A stretch of DNA of 64,000 nucleotides from Dermatophagoides farinae (Eukaryota > Arthropoda > Arachnida > Sarcoptiformes > Pyroglyphidae), in NCBI RefSeq assembly GCF_024713945.1, contig NC_134684.1, forward strand, positions 1,965,001-2,029,000, given 5' to 3'. Below the pieces are notes generated by a model, which saw nothing but the letters and a program-made list of their open reading frames with translations, was not told where the DNA came from and ran no database searches. The translations under genes were made by a program, and so were the position numbers. Numbering within the stretch: position 1 is the stretch's first letter; every line of letters begins with the position of its first letter. Of this stretch, positions 51,106 to 62,678 are shown piece by piece.

Positions 51106-52441
51106 TTATCCATTATGTTTAATATTGCTAGCTAATGCTTTCATATGTTCTTCACGGCCCCAAACTGAACAGAATATATTTGCTTCAATTTCCAATGCTT
51201 TATCGGTGGAAATATTACACAGGCTAGTGGCTGCAATTGATTTGATTGCTCGTGATGCAAATGAACTGATTGAACCAAATTCATTACGATACCATTGTTT
51301 GGTTGCTTCTAAAGCTTCCATACCACGTATACCAGGCTCAAGAACATGTTGTACGAGACCAATTTTGTTAGCCGTTTTTGCATCGATCAATTTGGCTGAT
51401 AACATTAATTGTAGTGCTGTACAAGATCCGACTAAACGTATCAAACGAGTACCGCCACCAAAACCTGGTGTAACACCTAGCCGTGCATGAACAAATCCGA
51501 TACGAGCATCATGAATAGCGACACGAAAATCACAAGCGGTTATTATTTCAGCTCCACCACCTAATGCTTTTCCTTCAATCAACGCTACCGAAACTATAGG
51601 GAGTCGTTCCAGTCGAGTCAAATTTGAATGCATTAATTGGGAAATGTAATAGGCACCACATTGATCGGATAAATTATTTTGACGTATAGTTTTAAGATCA
51701 GCTCCAGAACAGAAAAAATTATCTGCTCCATAAACTATGATAACTTGACCCTATTGATTGAAATAAACCTTATTATTATTAATATATAGTGAATTTCGTA
51801 ATCAACCTTACCTTTTTCCAACGTTCTAATTGATCGAGCAGATCTGAAAATTGAGCCATCATGAAACCGGAAAATGCATTTTTACGCTGTGGACTATTAA
51901 TGCATAATGTGGCGATTCCTGTCGAATCATCCATGTTCAATTCTAGACGACCATTACAATTTGGATCGCATTGCCGTAATTGTTCTCGGATATGTTCGAT
52001 ACTTAAATCAGGTAATCGTGTTAGCACATCATCTGGTATGTGGACATTGTCCAATGTAGACGAGTCATCATGCAATTGTGACGATTTATTATTATGGTGT
52101 CCATTTTTGTGTATGTGATTACTATTGTTAACCATATTGTTATTCACATTGGCCATATAATTTGATGATGATGATGATGAAGACGACATTTTACGACAAA
52201 CACGATGATGAAGACCAATTATTGATGATTCAATGACAAATTGTGACCTATTTAACTGATGTAGACCATTCAACAATTTACGTGCTGGACGATGATGATG
52301 ATGAGAATTTTGAGAAATATTATTATTGATGATGATGGACACAAGTTTGATTTGCAGATTCCTTCGTAAACACCAACCACAAACTGAATCGATTAGCTGT
52401 TTGGCTGGCAATCCGTATGATAATTTCCAATACAACTGCAT
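51106..52441 (-). CDS. ECHDC1: Ethylmalonyl-CoA decarboxylase (ECHDC1-like, crotonase fold)
   Basis: Two exons (52441-51812 and 51750-51106) join in phase 0 for 424 residues. ECHDC1 removes side-product ethylmalonyl-CoA and methylmalonyl-CoA by decarboxylation, a metabolite-repair role in fatty-acid synthesis. The crotonase core is clear: Ser-Pro-Gln-Arg-Lys-Asn-Ala-Phe-Ser-Gly, Phe-Cys-Ser-Gly-Ala-Asp-Leu (oxyanion loop), Gly-Lys-Ala-Leu-Gly-Gly-Gly-Ala-Glu (second oxyanion residue), and Cys-Asp-Phe-Arg. The C-terminal Val-Trp-Gly is shared with vertebrate ECHDC1. The first about 115 residues are extra: an Arg/Leu-rich start that could target mitochondria, then His, Ser and Asn runs. A later ATG at 52189 would give a shorter cytosolic-looking protein. 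A TATCGATA octamer lies about 90 bases upstream of the start. Confidence 0.88.
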
Positions 52442-52476
52442 GTCCAACTAAATACACTACCACTCATTGGCCATCA

Positions 52477-52511
<35 letters not shown>

Positions 52512-52529
52512 TACAAAAACAAAACAAGC

Positions 52530-52537
52530 TATCGATA
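52530..52537. promoter_or_regulatory. TATCGATA (DRE-like) octamer upstream of ECHDC1
   Basis: An exact match to the Drosophila DNA replication-related element, 89 bases before the ECHDC1 start codon. The functional reading is inference. Confidence 0.35.
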
Positions 52538-53889
52538 TATAATGGGTAGTTGCAAATGCGTTTTGGTCATAATCTATCGAATTCACTTGACGCGTTATAT
52601 GATGATCATAAGCACATATAATATACACGGTTATGGGTTATCTTTTTAATGGCAATTTAACATCATGGCCATCAAAGTAAATGTTATCAACAAAACAATT
52701 ATCGACATTGATTCCAATTGGGTATTATAATCAAGATATACATAATTACAAGGCCATATGTGACACTTATAACAAAATGGATTAATCCAATGAACAAAAT
52801 GGACACAGTTCAGTGTCAAGTTTGATGTGATCGGTCTTTTTTTTTTAATTGTATGTATTATACGATGAATTTCTAATTTTGTTTAGATTGAATTGATTCA
52901 ATCTAATTCAATTCAGGAGCTCGTTAAACAAACGATGGCCACGACGAAATGTACAAAAAAAAACACCTAAGGCAAACAAAAAAATGAATTTTCAGTTATC
53001 ATTAGCAATGAGCGATAACGACCGAATCTTCGAGGGCGCAACAAGGAGAGATATAGAATGAAACATTCGTTGATGACAATGACAAAAACACATAGGCAAT
53101 AGCTACATGTGATACGTTATAACAGAAATAAACATATATAACTTGTATGTTTGAATGTTGAATGCTCAGTGAAAAAAAAAATCTAAAACAACCAATCTCT
53201 CTCTCTCTCTCTCTCTCTCTTCGTCTAGTTTTGATTAATAATAATAGTTGTTGATATTCGAAAATGAAAGAGAAAGTTCGAGTTCGAGTACACATACTTT
53301 TTTGTTATGAGTTAAGGATTTGTACATCGAATGATGATGATGATTGCACTGTAGCATGTCGAATCTAGTTCAAAACTTGCTTAATTCAGCTCTGTTCAAA
53401 AGATGTTGATGATCCATCCCTGATGATGATGATGATGATGATGATGGCCATTTTATGAACGATAACGGGCCAAAATGGTCGACACAAAATGTGTCGACGT
53501 TTCGTAGTGAACAAATTTCGATGGGAGAAAAGAATTTTTTTTGTTTGATGATAAATAAAAATAATCAAAAAAAAAAAAAAAAAAAGTCGAAAGAGAAAGG
53601 TCGATGTTGATCGGTCGTAATTATATTTACTCATTACTGTGTAGAGGTGCGCCGACTCTTTAATCCATCGTTATTCATTGGATTATAATTTATATATCCA
53701 AAATATCATTGTTTGTTATCCAAATTCATTCAAGTCGATTCGATCTAAATTGAAAAAAAAACAAATCAAAAAGAGAAAGAACGAATGAAATTGGTTGATA
53801 GATGCGGAAACATATTGATAAACAATATTGTTCACAAATGTCCAACAAACGAAATATCATTTGTATATTTGTATAGAACTTGGTACACG

Positions 53890-53931
53890 TCACATTGGAT
53901 CTTGTAAATATATTTACAAGATCCAATGTGA
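53890..53931. repeat. Perfect 42-bp palindrome without spacer
   Basis: Two 21-base arms, the left starting TCACATTGGATCTTG and the right its exact reverse complement, meet at a central AT with no loop. Confidence 0.97.
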
Positions 53932-54475
53932 TATACGACCATTTTCTTGCATTCATTGACATTATCATTATCGGTAATCAGATTTTCTCACCTGTTTCAA
54001 GTTATTGTCTTTCTCTCTCTCTCCCTATCTCTATCTCTTTTCACACTATCTGATTTTGTCTTTATTTCCTTGTTAGTTATAATATGACCAATGAGCATCT
54101 AAATAATTTTCATTTTGATATATACACACTCTAATACAACAACTTTGTTTTTAATTTCGTTGCATATATGAAATATATTTGAAATCCGAAAAAACATGAT
54201 TGTTTTGGAATGTTGTCGTTCTCTTCCTTTCTCTTTATGGAAAGACTTGCTTATTGACCATAATCATCATCGCGTAACATTGATTGTTGTTTTTTTTGGC
54301 CATATGTCGTAATTTTCGATGATGGCGTAAGTGGTCATCATTCGAATTAAACATTATCATATTTTTAGGGATGATGGAGATAAATCGAATAATAATTCTA
54401 AATAGATATATATATGTTATCTAATTTGGCATATTTTTATTTACAAAAAAACAAAAATTCATAATTTAATTCAAA

Positions 54476-55744
54476 TCAATCATATTTAGAAATTTGGTCG
54501 AAATTACAATGAATTGGTTCGGAGGAACCCGATGATCGACTATCAATGGTAACTAAAATTTTTTCGTTTTGTTCATCCACCCGAACAATAGTGGCCAATT
54601 GTCCTCGATATAAGCCTTTGAGTATCATCACTTTGGAACCAGATTTACTCGGTACCACTGTCTCTAGATGACGTTCATCCACACGAATCAAATCTCCATT
54701 TGATAATAACTTTATGATGGCAGCATAACCTGGCGATTCTATCGATTCGATTCGAGCTTTTTTTTCGTAATATTCAGATCCTAGTTGTTTAGTCACAATT
54801 CTTACGATGATGCCCGGTTGCATCCAGGTTTCCGATTTGTATGATCCACTATTATTATTCGAACGATGTTGTGAAGCAGCTTTACGAGCTTTCCATCTTT
54901 CTTGTTCTTCGAGTATCTCTTCGAGAGCAGATTTCTTTGATTTGGATTTTGATTCCAATGAGCTTTTCTTTTCAGTATCGACTTTATTCTGTGTTTTACT
55001 GGAAATTGAATCCAATGGCTTGACGTTATTGAAAATTGTTGCTATTGGCTGACAATTTAAAGATTTTTTAACAGCCAAAGAAAACGTTATCTTTTGATCT
55101 GGATCTTCTTTTACTAATATTTGTTTGGATGATTGATTTGATTCTTGATCGGTATCATCGGTGTTTTGGCTATTACGCAATCGATATTCAATTTCCGAGC
55201 GTTTACCGCGTTCAATTTGTTCTTGTATTAATTGTGCCTGACGTTCATCGTCATCACGAAACATTTTTTCTTTTTTAGCTTTATTCTCGTTGCGAAGCAA
55301 AGTTTCTGGATCACGATCAATGTAGGTGATAAACCAGCCTTTCTCGTTGTTCTCTACATGACAAATTCCTTTTCGTCCCATCCATTTAACTAATCCAGTT
55401 AACGTACACCATCGAGTTGAATTCATATGCAAATGATCACGATCTTTAATGTATTCTTGATATACCTGATTGGCAAGCACTCGTTTTGTAGAATAACGAC
55501 GTTTCAATAGATGTAGAAAATCTTTGAGGAAATCCGAAGAAAATTCATCCATATAACGATTCGGATTCTCTGAGAATAATAGCAATTGTCGTTGATGGGC
55601 CTCCGATGTAAGATGACATTTGAATCCGTTCGCATCACGGCATTGTTTTTGACACATTTGACAATAAAATTTCAATTTTTGTAATCCTTTTGCTTTAATA
55701 CGTTTGCCAATTGCTTTGGCCGTTAATGGTTCGTGTTTTCCCAT
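54476..55744 (-). CDS. KIN: KIN17 DNA/RNA-binding protein
   Basis: An intronless 422-residue protein starting at the ATG at 55744 (Met-Gly-Lys-His-Glu, as in all KIN17 proteins); the frame is open further upstream but that part is hydrophobic and not family-like. KIN17 acts in DNA replication and repair and in the spliceosome. Visible parts: a C2H2-type zinc finger (about 27-50: Phe-Tyr-Cys-Gln-Met-Cys ... Cys-His-Leu-Thr-Ser-Glu-Ala-His), the winged-helix domain (about 52-160, with Tyr-Met-Asp-Glu-Phe-Ser, Trp-Cys-Thr-Leu-Thr-Gly-Leu, Gly-Trp-Phe-Ile), a charged coiled region, and a C-terminal SH3-like/KOW domain (Val-Met-Ile-Leu-Lys-Gly-Leu-Tyr-Arg-Gly). Length is close to human KIN17 (393). 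It shares a 238-base head-to-head spacer with FARS2. Confidence 0.96.
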   Translation of the reverse strand: MGKHEPLTAKAIGKRIKAKGLQKLKFYCQMCQKQCRDANGFKCHLTSEAHQRQLLLFSENPNRYMDEFSSDFLKDFLHLLKRRYSTKRVLANQVYQEYIKDRDHLHMNSTRWCTLTGLVKWMGRKGICHVENNEKGWFITYIDRDPETLLRNENKAKKEKMFRDDDERQAQLIQEQIERGKRSEIEYRLRNSQNTDDTDQESNQSSKQILVKEDPDQKITFSLAVKKSLNCQPIATIFNNVKPLDSISSKTQNKVDTEKKSSLESKSKSKKSALEEILEEQERWKARKAASQHRSNNNSGSYKSETWMQPGIIVRIVTKQLGSEYYEKKARIESIESPGYAAIIKLLSNGDLIRVDERHLETVVPSKSGSKVMILKGLYRGQLATIVRVDEQNEKILVTIDSRSSGSSEPIHCNFDQISKYD

Positions 55745-55982
55745 TTTTAATTTGATGTTATTCAAAAAATTTATCAAGAAAATTATTGAAAACAAGAAAT
55801 TTAAAGTGATGCAATTTAACAAATATCAACAAGCAAAACAATAACAAATCAAATGTCCAGCCGAGTTTCAATCCATTCATAGAGTATATGACGGACAAAT
55901 TTTTCACCATGCCGTGACCGGCAATCCAAGATTCTAAATACAGACTTTGTCGATATTAAAATAAATTATCATCATTATCGAT
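55745..55982. promoter_or_regulatory. Putative bidirectional promoter of KIN17 and FARS2
   Basis: Only 238 bases separate the two start codons. A TATCGATA octamer (55976-55983) ends on the first base of the FARS2 ATG. No TATA box is obvious, as is common for housekeeping gene pairs. Confidence 0.5.
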
Positions 55983-57439
55983 ATGAATCAATCTGTCGTT
56001 CAAATCATCAAAATTTTTAGCAATTCTAGTCAACCATTTCTGTATCGGTCAACAGCCTATTTATTTCGACAATCGATTCGTTACAAATTCAAGCGTTTTG
56101 GTGATCGGCCCGTTGGTGAATCATTAAAAATCTTGGATCGCGAATATCGAACAGATGAATGGACTAATATACCAAACAAGGTGATCGATCTGATTGAACG
56201 ACCTGATCCATTGTACAAAACACTGGGCAATCCAATTTATTTGATAGCCGAATCATTACGTCAACATTATAATGATTTTGAATGTTTTCATTATCCTGAT
56301 CCAGTTGTGACCACTTGGCAAAATTTCGATTCTATTCTCGTGCCTAGCAATCATGTATCGCGATCGAAAGCAGATACATTCTATGTTGATAGACAACACG
56401 TTCTTCGTTCTCATACTTCGGCTCACCAAAGTGAATGTTTCAAACATCTGAAAAATGTAGCAAATCAAGCATCATATGATCCGAAATTCATGATAATTGG
56501 CGATGTTTATCGACGAGATGAAGTGAATCGTACTCATCATGCTGCTTTTCATCAGGCAGAAATTGTTCAACTCTATTCCGAACAACATTGCCGGGTAAAT
56601 TATCATTTGATATTCACGATTGATGGTATTTGATGATATGATAATCTAATTCATAGATGACAACCAGTTTATTTGATGAATCAAACAAAAATCGAACCAA
56701 TTATTGTCAAGAACGACATAATTTGGATGCCATTCGAATTGTGGAAAATGAGCTGAAATCTCAAGTTGAATCTTATATACATCTATTGTTCGATTCTAAA
56801 GATGGTGATCCAATACAAATGCGTTGGATCCCTGCTTATTTTCCATTCACTCACCCAAGCTGGGAGCTTGAAATTCAACTACCTCGCAAAAATTTCACCG
56901 ATGGTGATAATGAAGACCTAGATAATTCTGAATGGTTAGAAATGCTTGGTTGTGGTATAGTCGAACAAAGCATACTTGATCGTGATGGTCATTCAAATCG
57001 AATCGGTTGGGCCTTAGGATTCGGTCTTGAACGGTTAGCAATGCTATATTATTCCATACCAGATATTCGTCTATTCTGGACACGAGATACCGGTTTTTCT
57101 GTCCAATTTGACCGATTAAAGCCTTTCGAACGATATCAATATCAAACTATATCGACGTATCCACAGAAAATTTTTGACATTTCATTCTGGCTTCCATTAG
57201 AATGTGTTGAATGGTCAGCCAATGATGTTCATGCTATTATATTAGAAATAGGAGGCCATCTAGTCGAACAAGCACACCTAATGGATGAATGGATTAGACC
57301 GAAAGATGGCCGTAGATCCAATTGTTATCGGATTGTATATCGTAGCCATGAACGTGCCTTAACTAACGATGAAGTAAATCTCATACATCATCGAATCGAA
57401 GAAACATTGGTAAAAGAATTGAATGTCGAAATACGTTGA
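55983..57439 (+). CDS. FARS2: Mitochondrial phenylalanyl-tRNA synthetase
   Basis: Two exons (55983-56594, 56657-57439) join in phase 0, giving 464 residues (human 451). The monomeric class II enzyme charges mitochondrial tRNA-Phe. The first about 45 residues are rich in Arg, Ser and Phe without acids, fitting a mitochondrial leader. Class II motifs are visible: motif 2 around Gly-Asp-Val-Tyr-Arg-Arg-Asp-Glu with Thr-His-His-Ala-Ala-Phe-His-Gln, the Phe-binding block Phe-Pro-Phe-Thr-His-Pro-Ser-Trp-Glu, Glu-Met-Leu-Gly-Cys-Gly, and motif 3 Gly-Phe-Gly-Leu-Glu-Arg-Leu-Ala-Met. The C-terminal about 95 residues form the anticodon-binding B8-like domain, starting near Tyr-Pro with Asp-Ile-Ser-Phe-Trp. 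Confidence 0.97.
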
Positions 57440-57623
57440 TATATTCTTTATTTTTTTTTAAATTTTATTTTAATTAAAATAACACAATTCCTATTTCATT
57501 ATATTATAAGAGTGATGAATACAATAAAAAAAATCATTACAATTACGAAATAAGTTGATATATATCGATAATCATCATCAATTGTTTTAATGCAATTAAA
57601 ATGAACACAAATTATCTCATGAA

Positions 57624-60600
57624 TCATTCTAATGGTGGTGCCGAAGGAGAAAGTAGGTTTCTATTTTTCGATGATGATACTATTGGTGTCATCATTGTGG
57701 TACTGATCATCATGTTATTATTATTGTCATTGTAATTATTACTGGGAATCACTTGATATGTATTGATTAAATGTATAGGCTGCAACATAATAGTAGCTGT
57801 TGTATGACGAATTGGACTGATCGATGATCGCTGTTCATCATTATTTGTACTACCCATGGGAATGATTGAATATAGGATATAATGTTTGTCTGCACCAACA
57901 CCACGGAACGGTTTTTTGCTAGTTCCAATTATTTCATTATCATCCTGATTATTATTTTTGATATCGGTGTTTTCTTGATCATCTTCATTTTCAAATTGAG
58001 ACAGTATTTCTTGCCCAACATTCATATTATTGTCGATATCATTGCCCAATTTTGGTTCTGGTTTCTGAAGATGCTCGCTCAATCCTGTCATAGGAGATAA
58101 AATGAGAATTCGATCGACTATTGGCTGTTGAATTGTTATTGGTGATGATGGAACCGCTCTCATGCCAAATGTACCAGATGAAGCTGATGCCATTTGGTGC
58201 GAATGAAGTGTTGATGTCATTCCATATGCCGAATGATTAGCTGTTGTAGTAGATGTTGCCATTGTCGGTGATGGGGGCTGATTAAAATTAGTCCAGAATT
58301 TCCAGAACATTCTTGATGCTCCATTAAGTATGGGCGTAATAATACTATTTGTTTGCGGTTGTTGATGGTTCACATTAGCTGATTGATCAACGGAATCAGA
58401 ATTTTGGTTATCGGATATTGATTCAGCTTTGTTTGTCCGATCACGACCATATGAATGCCGTGGCAACAATTCGAATAAGGGTGGAGATTGTCCATTTTGG
58501 TCTTGACTTAGAAATGGTCCACCTGCACTAGCCATATCATAATCATAAGATACATGCATTGGCTGTAAAGAACTTGGATTTGAGATGGCAGTGGTCAAGT
58601 GTTGTTCGGCACCTGTTGGTCTTATCATATAAGCTGCATAAATAGAAGGACGGACAGAAGGATGTGTATTGATTATGTTTGGTGGCCACGTTGTACCGGT
58701 TCTAACCGGCATTTGTTTTTGTGATTCAGGCACATTTATTTCATTGTTTTTCATATTCGGAAAAAGTCCTTGCTGATGATTATCACCGTTGAGATTAATA
58801 GTGCAATTAGTGGCAAATAATTTCAAATGAACCGGTACTGTATTAGGTAATGTGATTCGTTGTCGACAATATGTCTTGCTATAGCGTCAAAATGAATGGT
58901 TCTGTTAAAGATTTTTGTTCATCATTCAATGTACAAATCTATGGACTTACATGACAAAATTACTGTCCAATAATTCGATACGATCGATATGCCATTCATT
59001 TAGACCATAGTAGATCCAGCCTCGATATTTTGTATAGGTGAGGGTTATTTCACTCACATTCGTCAATTTAGGATGTGCCACAATCAAACCTTGGATTCGT
59101 TCCGATTCTTTGAGTTGATCCACCTCTTGGGTTAAAGTAAACGTTTCGTTCATTCCATCTGCATTTATCAATTGCAATTCGATCTGACCCCAGGTTACAC
59201 CTTGTTCTTTAGTGAATTGTATTTGCACCCTAAACTGATTTACTAGCGATTGACAAAAAATAGAGAAACAAAGTTAAGAAACGCTGGTATCAAATTTATG
59301 AGACAACATAATGAAAAATACAAACCACAGAATGGCTCCTTATCTCTGGTGATCAGATACATTTGACCACGACCTTGTGATAGATTGGCAAAATAGCCCA
59401 TATTCGAACATCGACGGCCATCAGGTCCACAATAGAAACATAGTCCGCGGACATAATCCTCATAGCTAGTGCAGGAGAATGCTCGAAATGTACAATCCTG
59501 ATGTACAGAATCGATGAAAAAGCGGAAAGCTCGGCGATGATTACATAAAAGATTCCATTGTCCATGATACAGTATGTTGGTTAAGGCTCCCAACGCCGTA
59601 CTACAACCAACCTGGACACGACCAAAAAAAAAATTGATAAAAACACAACAACAACAAGAAGACAGACTATAATGATGATCTAAATTGCTAAAAAATTATT
59701 CTTCACTTCCAATTTTTTTTTTCATTCTTTCAACTGACTTTTTGTTTTGGTTTGGTTTGGTTTTTTTTATTTTTTTTACCTGGACCCTACCACCATTTGG
59801 GTAAAAGTCAACGGAACCCATTGGTTCATATACGCCCAGTCCACCGCGTATAAATCCATCTCCATTCGAATGTATGACATCGACGAATTTTGCATCACTT
59901 GGATCAAGCCGAACATTAACCGGATATCCTTCAAAAAGTGGCGAGGCAGGATCAAGACCAGTGATGCGACTTATATTCGTTATTTCTTGACCAGCGAATC
60001 CAGCAACGTGAGCACCAAGTGAGAATCCAATCAAATGAAATCGAGAAGGAGGAACATAGTACAGGCGTTCAATCTTTCGGATTAGTCGTGCAATTTGTTT
60101 GCCCACCAATTGAGTGTTTGCTATAAAATATAAAAGAGATAGAAAGAAAGAGAGAGATAAAGATAGAGAAAAGTTAAAATCCTCGATTTATTCTAAAAAG
60201 ATAAAACTTACCGGCTGCTTGCACATAATTGGGCAATTTGGAGCCATTTTGCCAATCTACGTTGATGATATTGAAATCATCCAATTGAAGTAGTACTTCG
60301 GTCATTTTTTGTACCCATGGCCGTTTGCTTGATGAACCGAAGCCATGTATGATTATTTTCACACCATTTGTACTATTGAATGAACTATGAATCGGTATTG
60401 ATTTACCAGTCGTCGATGAATCCTGATCATTATCATCATCATCATCATAATCCAACGGTTCGCCTTCTATTGGATTTTTTCGCGTATGAAGACTGAAAGT
60501 GGTTCCGATTGATTCAGGTGAAGCTAAATTATAACGATAATAAATTTGCTTGAATGACTACATCATACTTACCAGGTAGAGTGTTGAGATAATCAAAGGG

Positions 60601-61029
60601 TCCTTTGTGCCGGAAACAGCCAAAATGTTCATAACAAACTTGTTGCTGTTGTGTTTGGGATTGCTGAACATCATCTTCACCTCCCCCCTGTAAAGATGAA
60701 AGCTGTTCCCGTTTTGTTCGAATTAATCGCCTATGGCGATTCACATCATTCGAATCAGCTGAGGCAAATTTTTGATTTCGATGCCAATCAGTCAAAGAGG
60801 TTTTAATGGCTTTCCATATCTCATAATCGGTTGGCAATGATGATGAAGATGATGAGGAACAATCTAATGAATCATAATAATCTTCGGATAATGGATGAAC
60901 GCCAAAATGAGTTGATCGCGTTGAACACTGTTGATGACGATCTTCGAATGATTGACAATTGGAAATATGGGCAATGAGTAAAAACAATAAGCCACATATG
61001 TTAAGATACATTTGTGTGGTATTGATCAT
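57624..61029 (-). CDS. Secreted pancreatic-type lipase with PLAT domain and long tail
   Basis: Six exons (61029-60573, 60523-60212, 60120-59780, 59611-59326, 59242-58951, 58878-57624) give 980 residues, about twice the usual lipase length. A signal peptide (about 1-24) leads to a linker with Ser and Gln runs and basic Arg-Arg/Lys-Arg sites that could be cut. The lipase domain begins at Cys-Tyr-Glu-His-Phe-Gly-Cys-Phe (about 130). The triad is complete: Ser290 in Gly-Phe-Ser-Leu-Gly, Asp313 in Gly-Leu-Asp-Pro-Ala, His395 in Cys-Asn-His-Arg-Arg. The lid-region Cys and a PLAT/LH2 beta-sandwich (about 455-590) follow, as in vertebrate pancreatic lipases. The last about 380 residues are disordered (Asn, Ser, Pro, Gln), with no membrane segment. 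It probably hydrolyses dietary or storage triglyceride or phospholipid; substrate is unknown. Confidence 0.93.
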
Positions 61030-62678
61030 TGTGGGCAAAACATTCGGACATCAATCCGGTGGCAATATTGAATGCACACTATGCATACGTACATTGCCTA
61101 ACACTTGAATGGATCAAAGTCTGTTGGCTACCTGCAACACCACCACCACCATCACCAATCGAATTGTATGTCAATGGTGATTAGATTTGGTCAACCGAGT
61201 AGATTTTTGCAATTGGGCTCTTCACCAATCTAACCACTCACAGGCCAACAAACAGATGATGATCCTGGAAAAAAAACCGAAAAATTCGCACACTCGCTTC
61301 TGGCACAGTTCGGTCGATGGTCGTTTGTTTCAAAAAAGACGATGATGGCCATAGCCATTATGACGATTATGCCATTATGGTACCATGAACGAATGAACGA
61401 ACAAATATACGAAAAAAAGATGATCATCGTCTTGATGGTTGTCGTTTGACATGATGGCTAATATTAGTTCACATTCGGTCCGTTGATCTATTTTTTGTTT
61501 GTTTGTTGTTTTTCTTGGTTTTTTTCTGATGGCTCATTAAGGACATCATGCAGTGCTATCATCATCATCAGAATGACACTAGTTCGTTCGGTAAGGCATT
61601 TATTCGATTTTCTTTTCTTGATCATCATCAACACACAGGTTGACGGCAATCTAACTTGTTATTCATCAAAAATGTCAGTGAGAAACCAGAACACCTGAAC
61701 AGACACACTATTGACAGTTATTTTGTCGTATTCGACTAAAATATTTGCCTACACCTGTTTTATCTTTATCTCTCTTTCTCTTTCTTTCTCTCTATATGGT
61801 TGATACGATTTGATCATCGGCCATTGACCAACCATTCAAATATTTGTGTGATTTTTCAACTTTCTCTGGCCTCATTTTTTTTTTTTTTTTTTTTTTGATT
61901 TGTTCATCTAACCAGAGAAAACGAAAATGAATAGGTCATCAACAACGATCGATCTATGATAAATGAATTGAATATTCAAAAAGAATTGCGCAAGGTATAG
62001 AAATAATAAATATGATGATGATGATGATGATGATGATGATAAGGTAATGACGTTATTATGAAAAAGCGCGAATGAAAGATATGAAAAACCAGTGATTAAC
62101 CTGCGGTTAAATTAATCAATTACATGTACATTTTCAAAATTGAATAAAAATAGCAGATGAAATCATGTTATAGCTTCAATGATGGATTCTTATCGACACT
62201 TTTTTTCTCAGAATACGATTTCAATCATCATATGATTAAAATTCAAACTGCTGTCGCAAACAAAATTAGAAAATGGAAAAATGTTTATGGAAAACACATG
62301 AACAATGACTGGTGGTCATTTTGATGATGATGATGATGATTATTACTATAATCACTATATATGCTTCTGTTGTTGATTCAAGAGCGATCGTCATCGATTA
62401 CAAATTGGCAATGCCGTTAAACTATTCATTTTATTTTATTTCAATTATTATGTTCGTCTCTTGTCACAATATACAATTGATTTCTGTTTTTCCCTAAATC
62501 AAAAAGAAAAAAAAACAATTTTCCTTCAATTTGTGCATTGTCTTCATTTGTAATTCCAATTTGTAACTGAACTCTGACAGATTTTTTTTCTGTTCATTTA
62601 AATCTGGCAACTTCAAATTTTAGTCTTTTATTCATTTGATTTTATTCAGTTTGATCGATCACGGTTTTAATCATAAGA
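61030..62678. other. Divergent spacer between lipase and SCP2-domain gene
   Basis: About 1.65 kb. A CCA/CAC tract at 61,138-61,155, a T tract (61,874-61,896) and GAT arrays (about 62,012-62,040 and 62,320-62,340) are seen. No coding evidence. Confidence 0.55.
61874..61896. repeat. Poly-T tract
   Basis: An uninterrupted run of about 22 T. Confidence 0.9.

Larger units (their letters stand above)
52442..54475. other. Spacer between ECHDC1 and KIN17
   Basis: About 2 kb, containing AC (52,478-52,506), CT (53,196-53,220), GAT (about 53,420-53,443) and A (about 53,568-53,585) microsatellites, a TATCGATA octamer at 52530 and a long palindrome at 53890. No gene is supported. Confidence 0.55.
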
